From NCBI GenBank assembly GCA_013316495.1, contig WSMP01000100.1, positions 1 to 5,340 on the forward strand: a stretch of DNA of 5,340 bases. The letters run 5' to 3'. Positions within the stretch are counted from its first letter, which is position 1. Each line of letters starts with the position of its first letter. Of the stretch, positions 1 through 3,590 are shown piece by piece. The notes under the pieces were generated by a model. It was not told the origin of the DNA, did not search any database, and saw only the letters and a program-made list of their open reading frames with translations. Both the position numbers and the translations under genes were made by a program. Source of the stretch: Angelakisella sp. (GTDB taxonomy: Bacteria > Bacillota > Clostridia > Oscillospirales > Ruminococcaceae).

Positions 1-3
1 TGA

Positions 4-23
4 CAAACGGCGGCAGCCGTTTG
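4..23. repeat. Small perfect hairpin at the left edge
   Basis: CAAACGGC (4-11) and GCCGTTTG (16-23) form a perfect 8-bp inverted repeat around the loop GGCA. No T tract follows on either strand, so it is not a typical intrinsic terminator. Two plus-strand frames are open from the left edge through this segment into the downstream repeat, so it could lie in the tail of a plus-strand gene, but nothing recognisable is encoded and I do not call one. Confidence 0.3.
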
Positions 24-54
24 GAGCTGAAAAGCCCGACGGGCCGGTACCAGG

Positions 55-111
55 GTGCCGCGCGGGCTACCCATCCAAAACATCCCGGTGGGATGTTTTG
101 GAGAGCAGGGG
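55..111. repeat. Palindromic intergenic repeat, copy 1
   Basis: This 57-bp element matches 3479-3535 at 53 of 57 positions without gaps. Its core is a 13-bp perfect stem (74-86 with 90-102, ending in CATCCC and GGGATG) closed by the loop GGT. An A tract on one side and a T tract on the other make it look like a bidirectional intrinsic terminator on either strand, although only four T are present here (TTTTGG). It lies downstream of the minus-strand uracil permease gene and is the best visible place for that transcript to end. It could equally be a mobile palindromic repeat that happens to settle between genes. Confidence 0.8.
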
Positions 112-114
112 AGG

Positions 115-148
115 CGCAGGGACCTTCCACGGAAGGTCCCTGCGTTTT
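115..148 (+). terminator. Strong hairpin with T tract on the plus strand
   Basis: CGCAGGGACCTTCC (115-128) and GGAAGGTCCCTGCG (131-144) are perfect inverted repeats, realistically a 13-bp stem with a CACG loop. TTTTAT follows on the plus strand, while on the minus strand the hairpin is followed by GC-rich sequence. It therefore suits a plus-strand transcript arriving from beyond the left edge and not the convergent permease gene. The T tract is short, so strength is uncertain. Confidence 0.5.
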
Positions 149-175
149 ATGGCACCCCATACACCTTAAAGATAT

Positions 176-1516
176 TTAATACCGCCCGAAGTTAGCGGAG
201 TCGTCCCCTGCAAGGTCCTTTCCGAATTCGTAGTCGTTGCCGGGGAGCACCGCGTTCAGGGCAATGCCCAGGATGGCGGCAATGGCAAGTCCAGAAAGGC
301 TGATGGTGAGGCTCTCGCTTTGGAAGAGGGTGAGGCCCCCCACACTGTTAAAGCCCAGGGCGGAAACCAGAATCACCGCGGCGATAATAAGGTTGCGGGA
401 GTTTGTAAAGTCCACCTGGTTTTCCACCACGTTGCGCACGCCGATGGCGGAAATCATCCCATAGAGGATGAGGCTGATGCCGCCGATGATGGCGGTGGGG
501 ATGGTGTTGACGATGGCGTCAAACTTGGGGCTTACCGAAAGGACGATGGCCACCACGGCGGCGATGCGAATCACCTTGGGGTCATAGACCTTGGTGAGGG
601 CCAGCACGCCGGTGTTTTCGCCATAGGTGGTGTTGGCAGGGCCGCCGAAGAAACCGGCCAGGGTGGTAGCCAGACCATCCCCCAGGAGGGTCCGGGCCAG
701 GCCGGGCTTTGCAATGAAGTTCTGCCCCACTGTGGCGGAGATTGCGGCCATGTCCCCGATGTGCTCCATCATGGCGGCCAAGGCAATGGGCATGATGGTG
801 AGGATGGCCCCCACATCAAACTTCGCCATTGCGCTGGCGTGGATGGGGGAGCCAAAGAGCTCCGCCTGGGCGATGGGGGCAAAGTCCACCTTGCCCATCA
901 CCAGGGCCAGGGCGTAGGAGCCCAGCACCCCCAGCAGGATGGGGATAATCTTCACCATCCCCTTGCCCCAGATGTTGCAGACGATGATGATAGCCAGGGC
1001 GGCTACCGCCAGCAGCCAGTTGGTGCTGGCGTTGGCGATGGCGGAAGGGGCCAGGATGAGGCCGATGGAGATGATGATAGGGCCGGTGACCACCGGGGGG
1101 AAGAAGCGCATCACCCTGTTGACCCCGAAGAGATGGATAAGGCCGGCCACCAGGACATACACCAGGCCGGCGGCCACCACGCCGCCGCAGGCGTAGGGGA
1201 GCATCTGAACGTTGGGGACGGTAAGCTCCCCGTTTGCATCGGCCAGCTTGGGGGCCACAATGGCAAAGCCCCCCAGGAAGGCGAAGGAGGAGCCCAGGAA
1301 GGCCGGGACCTTGCCGCCGGTGACCAGGTGGAACAGCAGGGTGCCCAGCCCCGCCATCAGCAGGGTGGTGCTGACGCTGAGGCCGGTGATAAGGGGCACC
1401 AGGACGGTGGCGCCGAACATGGCGAAGACGTGCTGAAAGCCCAGCACCAGCATCTTGGGGACACCCAAGGCACGGGCGTCGTAGAGCCCCTGCTCCCTCT
1501 GCTTTTCGTTAGACAT
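176..1516 (-). CDS. uraA: Uracil permease, NCS2 (nucleobase:cation symporter-2) family
   Basis: This inner-membrane transporter probably imports uracil with protons for pyrimidine salvage. The start is ATG at 1516, giving 446 aa: AAGGAGG (1526-1532) sits 9 nt upstream, while the ATG at 1555 would bury that site and lies next to the leader terminator. Length fits the family (about 430 aa in E. coli UraA). Family landmarks in order are QHVFAMFGATVLVP near residues 28-41, LGSSFAF at 74-80, EHIGD at 251-255 and NTTYGENTG at 295-303. Glu251 and Glu300 correspond to the two uracil-binding glutamates of E. coli UraA (Glu241 and Glu290). Most of the rest is hydrophobic, consistent with the 14-helix fold. 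At the position of UraA His245 this protein has Asp255. The NTTYGEN signature favours uracil over xanthine or urate as substrate. It has its own promoter and a long leader with an attenuator-like terminator. Confidence 0.93.
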   Translation of the reverse strand: MSNEKQREQGLYDARALGVPKMLVLGFQHVFAMFGATVLVPLITGLSVSTTLLMAGLGTLLFHLVTGGKVPAFLGSSFAFLGGFAIVAPKLADANGELTVPNVQMLPYACGGVVAAGLVYVLVAGLIHLFGVNRVMRFFPPVVTGPIIISIGLILAPSAIANASTNWLLAVAALAIIIVCNIWGKGMVKIIPILLGVLGSYALALVMGKVDFAPIAQAELFGSPIHASAMAKFDVGAILTIMPIALAAMMEHIGDMAAISATVGQNFIAKPGLARTLLGDGLATTLAGFFGGPANTTYGENTGVLALTKVYDPKVIRIAAVVAIVLSVSPKFDAIVNTIPTAIIGGISLILYGMISAIGVRNVVENQVDFTNSRNLIIAAVILVSALGFNSVGGLTLFQSESLTISLSGLAIAAILGIALNAVLPGNDYEFGKDLAGDDSANFGRY

Positions 1517-1525
1517 AGAAAACAT

Positions 1526-1532
1526 CCTCCTT
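1526..1532 (-). promoter_or_regulatory. Ribosome binding site that fixes the uracil permease start
   Basis: On the minus strand this reads AAGGAGG, a near-perfect Shine-Dalgarno sequence, 9 nt before the ATG at 1516. It decides the start in favour of 1516 over the in-frame ATG codons at 1525 and 1555. It lies about 21 nt beyond the T tract of the leader terminator, so termination there would keep it out of the transcript. Confidence 0.88.
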
Positions 1533-1553
1533 CTTTGCACACAGACCCCAGGC

Positions 1554-1603
1554 AAAAAAAGAAGGCACTGGCGGCTTCCGGTGGGGGAAACGCCAATACC
1601 TTT
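1554..1603 (-). terminator. Intrinsic terminator in the leader (attenuator)
   Basis: In transcript sense, GGTATTGGCG (1600-1591) pairs with CGCCAGTGCC (1573-1564), 10 bp including two G-U pairs. The stem extends inward past a one-base bulge (C1574) by UUUCC pairing with GGAAG, closing a 6-nt loop, and outward by two A-U pairs. The T tract TTCTTTTTTT (1563-1554) follows directly. It lies downstream of the promoter and upstream of the permease ribosome binding site, so termination would release an RNA of roughly 195 nt and silence the gene. Confidence 0.88.
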
Positions 1604-1687
1604 TTATTCTGCCGTGGGAAACGGGGTGGAGGAAAAACAAGAAGCGGAAAAAAGCAGCCGGTACAGCCCTTTTTTCTGTAGAACCAT
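1604..1687 (-). CDS. Putative leader peptide of the uracil permease gene (27 aa)
   Basis: ATG at 1687 opens a 27-codon frame ending in TAA at 1606-1604. AGGGGGT (1702-1696), one mismatch from AGGAGGT, lies 8 nt upstream, and an in-frame TAG just before the ATG excludes an upstream extension. The peptide starts MVLQKKGLYRLLF and resembles no family I know; its function, if any, would be in being translated. Two observations argue against chance. The stop codon sits 3 nt before the first G-C pair of the leader terminator, so a ribosome finishing the frame would cover the 5' arm. The message from 1654 to 1628 contains 16 U in 27 nt, including runs of six and five, where polymerase could pause when UTP is scarce. 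This matches the pyrBI/PyrL layout of E. coli. A frame this short could still arise by chance. Confidence 0.5.
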   Translation of the reverse strand: MVLQKKGLYRLLFSASCFSSTPFPTAE

Positions 1688-1710
1688 CTTCCTCTACCCC
1701 CTCACTTGCA

Positions 1711-1747
1711 GGTCCCTGCCCTTTGGCGGCGCAGCGCCCGGCAGACC
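1711..1747 (-). promoter_or_regulatory. Bulged hairpin at the 5' end of the leader RNA
   Basis: Just after the predicted start, GGUC (1747-1744) pairs with GACC (1714-1711) and UGCC (1743-1740) with GGCA (1720-1717), leaving a two-G bulge on the 3' side. Inside, GGCG (1738-1735) pairs with CGCC (1731-1728) around the loop CUG. It leaves the putative leader-peptide ribosome binding site unpaired. It may stabilise the transcript or sense a ligand; I do not recognise it as a known element. Confidence 0.45.
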
Positions 1748-1756
1748 CTTCCTGGT

Positions 1757-1785
1757 ATTATAGCGGAGACAGAAGGATTTGTAAA
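1757..1785 (-). promoter_or_regulatory. Sigma-A promoter of the uracil permease gene
   Basis: On the minus strand, TTTACA (1785-1780) and TATAAT (1762-1757) are separated by exactly 17 nt. This is one mismatch from the full consensus (TTGACA/TATAAT). The predicted start is near 1750. Such a strong promoter in front of an internal terminator suggests control after initiation. Confidence 0.88.
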
Positions 1786-1912
1786 GGGGTAAGAATAAAT
1801 GAGAATGGCCAAATACGCTTTTTATGCCAATCTGGGCTGCCGCCATCTCCGCGCCAAGAGCCCCGCTTCGCTCGGTTGCCCTCCGAAACGCGCTGCGGCG
1901 CAGAGCCCTGCT

Positions 1913-1944
1913 TTCTTTTTCTTCTTGCAAAAGAAGAAAAAGAA
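1913..1944. repeat. 14-bp purine/pyrimidine hairpin in the 1786-2034 intergenic stretch
   Basis: The pyrimidine arm TTCTTTTTCTTCTT (1913-1926) and the purine arm AAGAAGAAAAAGAA (1931-1944) are perfect complements around GCAA, which is a GNRA tetraloop in the plus-strand RNA. No T tract follows on either strand. It is flanked by a GC-rich segment (about 1832-1910) and by purine-rich sequence up to 1957. The 1786-2034 interval otherwise holds no convincing gene; a weak GTGG/CCAC hairpin followed by GCAGATTTTT on the minus strand (near 2001-2017) is the nearest candidate terminator for the upstream CNNM/CorC gene. Confidence 0.6.
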
Positions 1945-2034
1945 GCAAAAAGAAGAATGACAAAAGGTTTCAATGACACAGCAAATTTAACAGAAAAATC
2001 TGCGTGGTTTGGCCACTCCCGAAAAAATTTTGGA

Positions 2035-3384
2035 CTATTCTTCCTGGGGCAGCCGCTCCGCCAGCACCTCCAGAATCTGGCGGCTGTTGGACTTTTGGAC
2101 GGCGAAGCGCACCCCGTCCAGCTCCACCGCCGGGTGCTCCCCCGGAGAGGGGATGCGGTCCAGCATCGCAATAAGCAGCCCCCCCAGGGTATCGTAATCC
2201 TCCCAGTCCGACCGCTCCTCAAAGCTGCACCCCAGCAGGCGGCTCACCTCGGTGAGGTCCACGTCCCCGTCCAGGGTGTACCGGTCCTGGGAAATGGCGG
2301 TTATCTCCTGCGCCTCGTTGTCGTACTCGTCCTGGATATCCCCCACAATGGATTCCAAAAGGTCCTCCATGGTGACGATGCCAGAGGTGCCGCCGTACTC
2401 GTCCACCACCACGGCAATCTGGTTCTTCTGCTGGTTGAAGGCGGCAAAGAGGTCCCGGCACTTGGTGGATTCCGGAACGTAGTAGGGGGGACGGACATAG
2501 GCTTTTACCGAAAACTTCTTCCGCCGGTCCGCCACCGCCAGGGGCAGCAGGTCTTTGACGTTCAGGATGCCCAGAATATCGTCCAGACCGTCCTCCCCCA
2601 CCACCGGGATGCGGGAAAAGCCGTGCTCCCCCGCCAGGGCCACCAGCTCCTCCAGGGTGACGTCCTCTGCCGCAGCAATGACGTCGGTGCGGTGGGTCAT
2701 GATTTCGTCCACCGTCCGGTCGGCAAAGTCAAAGACCCCCAGAATCATCTCCTTTTCGGCCGCTTCGATGCCGCCGGTCTCCTCCCCCACGTCCACCATC
2801 ATCCGGATTTCTTCCTCGGTAACGTTCTCCGGCTGATCCAGGTCCCGGATGCCGAAGAGGGCCAGCACCAGGGCCACCATCTTTTCGGTGAACCAGGCCA
2901 GGGGGGTGAAGAGGGCCACAATGGCCGCCGCCGGTCCGCTGAGGGCGGGAGCCAGGGCCTCCGGATACCGGGCGGCCAGCCGCCGGGGGATGCCCCGCGA
3001 AAAAATCATAATAAAGGCCACGCCCAGAAGGGTGATTAGGAGATTTTCCAGCAGGCGGCCCCAGGTCCCCTGCCAGAAGGCCCCGGAAAAAAGGGTCCAG
3101 CTCTCCGCCTCCTGGGCCAGGATAGCCACCGCGCAAAGGTGGCAGAAGGTGTAAGCCCCCCGCATGGCGCTGGAAAAACGCCCCGGCTGCTCCAGCAGGC
3201 GGGCCGCCCGCTCCAGGGCGGGGCTGGCGCCGGGCTCTCCGGCGGCTTTTTTCAGCTTTTGGTCACTTAGCTCCACCAGGCTGTTCTGGCAAAGCACCAC
3301 AAAGCCCCCCAGGGCCAGGGAGGCCAAAAACAGGAGCAGGCCGGCGCCAGGCTCCGGGAAGGGGTTCGCTGTGTCTGGGTCCAT
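2035..3384 (-). CDS. CNNM/CorC-family protein: DUF21 membrane domain, CBS pair, CorC_HlyC domain
   Basis: The 449-aa protein has the family's normal length and domain order. An N-terminal membrane domain (about 1-180) has hydrophobic stretches near 14-33, 73-92, 111-127 and 147-177. A CBS pair spans about 225-345, with FSRIPVV (256-262), LGILNVKDLL (271-280) and the characteristic VVVDEYGGTSGIVTMEDLLE (325-344). The C-terminal CorC_HlyC domain (about 360-445) includes YTLDGDVDLTEV (369-380). Relatives act in magnesium or cobalt efflux or in Mg2+ homeostasis, with nucleotide binding at the CBS pair. The DUF21 part is divergent: the usual GE-I/V-x-PK signature reads SRGIPRR (129-135), losing the conserved glutamate, so transport is not assured. 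The start ATG at 3384 has GGAGGAA 11 nt upstream and follows a perfect promoter with a leader of about 42 nt. Family call is firm; the substrate is not. Confidence 0.92.
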   Translation of the reverse strand: MDPDTANPFPEPGAGLLLFLASLALGGFVVLCQNSLVELSDQKLKKAAGEPGASPALERAARLLEQPGRFSSAMRGAYTFCHLCAVAILAQEAESWTLFSGAFWQGTWGRLLENLLITLLGVAFIMIFSRGIPRRLAARYPEALAPALSGPAAAIVALFTPLAWFTEKMVALVLALFGIRDLDQPENVTEEEIRMMVDVGEETGGIEAAEKEMILGVFDFADRTVDEIMTHRTDVIAAAEDVTLEELVALAGEHGFSRIPVVGEDGLDDILGILNVKDLLPLAVADRRKKFSVKAYVRPPYYVPESTKCRDLFAAFNQQKNQIAVVVDEYGGTSGIVTMEDLLESIVGDIQDEYDNEAQEITAISQDRYTLDGDVDLTEVSRLLGCSFEERSDWEDYDTLGGLLIAMLDRIPSPGEHPAVELDGVRFAVQKSNSRQILEVLAERLPQEE

Positions 3385-3432
3385 GATGAAAACGATTCCT
3401 CCAGTGGGTACACTTCCCCATGTAATAGGGCT

Positions 3433-3461
3433 ATTATAATGGGAAACTGATGAAATGTCAA
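3433..3461 (-). promoter_or_regulatory. Perfect-consensus sigma-A promoter of the CNNM/CorC gene
   Basis: On the minus strand, TTGACA (3461-3456) and TATAAT (3438-3433) both match the consensus exactly, with a 17-nt spacer. Predicted transcription starts near 3426, leaving a leader of about 42 nt with GGAGGAA at 3402-3396. I see no operator-like palindrome overlapping it, so high constitutive expression is the simplest reading. Confidence 0.92.
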
Positions 3462-3478
3462 TTTATCCGTTCTCCGGC

Positions 3479-3535
3479 GTGCCGCACGGGCTCCCCATCA
3501 AAAACATCCCGGTGGGATGTTTTTGAGAGCAGGGG
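3479..3535. repeat. Palindromic intergenic repeat, copy 2
   Basis: This copy is 53/57 identical to 55-111. Differences fall at 3486, 3493, 3500 and 3524; the last two face each other in the stem, where C-G of copy 1 becomes A-T. Next to the stem, GCTC (3490-3493) could also pair with GAGC (3527-3530), an outer extension that copy 1 has lost in part. It lies between the end of the ATPase gene and the promoter of the next gene, not overlapping either. Confidence 0.82.
3498..3526 (-). terminator. Probable terminator of the ATPase transcript, formed by the repeat core
   Basis: The 13-bp perfect stem (3498-3510 with 3514-3526) carries five A on one side and five T on the other, so RNA from either strand ends in GGGATGTTTTTGA. 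It is about 65 nt past the ATPase stop and about 37 nt ahead of the next promoter, where a terminator would be expected. Other hairpins in 3536-3590 are weak and lack T tracts. The T tract is part of the stem and short, so efficiency is uncertain. Confidence 0.55.
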
Positions 3536-3590
3536 GGCCGACGGGAAAAACAAGCCTTACCTTCCAATCCCTTGGAGGGTAACAGGGAAC

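Larger units (their letters stand above)
1517..1750 (-). promoter_or_regulatory. Long 5' leader of the uracil permease mRNA (putative attenuation control)
   Basis: The leader runs from the predicted transcription start near 1750 to the permease ATG, about 234 nt. In transcript order it contains a bulged 5' hairpin (1747-1711), a ribosome binding site AGGGGGT (1702-1696), a 27-codon reading frame (1687-1604) with U-rich tracts, an intrinsic terminator (1603-1554) and the permease ribosome binding site. A terminator inside the leader of a salvage gene implies transcription attenuation. I looked for the PyrR-binding loop consensus (around UCCNGNGAGG) and the conserved purine-riboswitch core and found neither. 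The sensor is therefore unidentified; translation-coupled, UTP-sensitive control as in enteric pyrBI is my preferred inference. Confidence 0.7.

Noticed and set aside
2..168. Plus-strand frames open from the left edge (two frames, to TAA near 168 and 180)
   Set aside because: Both run into the palindromic repeat and the terminator-like hairpin and encode nothing recognisable; a gene tail of a few residues cannot be excluded but is not supported.
1517..1555. Longer permease start (ATG at 1555, 13 extra residues)
   Set aside because: It would place the start beside the terminator T tract and inside the coding region the strong AAGGAGG site; the ATG at 1516 has ideal spacing.
320..1681. 453-codon plus-strand open frame opposite the uracil permease gene
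   Set aside because: It is rich in Gly, His, Asp and Gln with no domain, and is the mirror of a convincing NCS2 permease; high third-position GC removes stops from the antisense frame.
1694..1963. 89-codon minus-strand open frame covering the purine/pyrimidine hairpin and the permease promoter
   Set aside because: It runs straight through the -35 and -10 boxes and into the leader, its N-terminus is only the translated hairpin, and no ribosome binding site fits.
1723..3039. 438-codon plus-strand open frame opposite the CNNM/CorC gene
   Set aside because: No recognisable domain and low-complexity composition; it is the antisense of a clear CBS/CorC_HlyC protein and begins inside the permease leader region.
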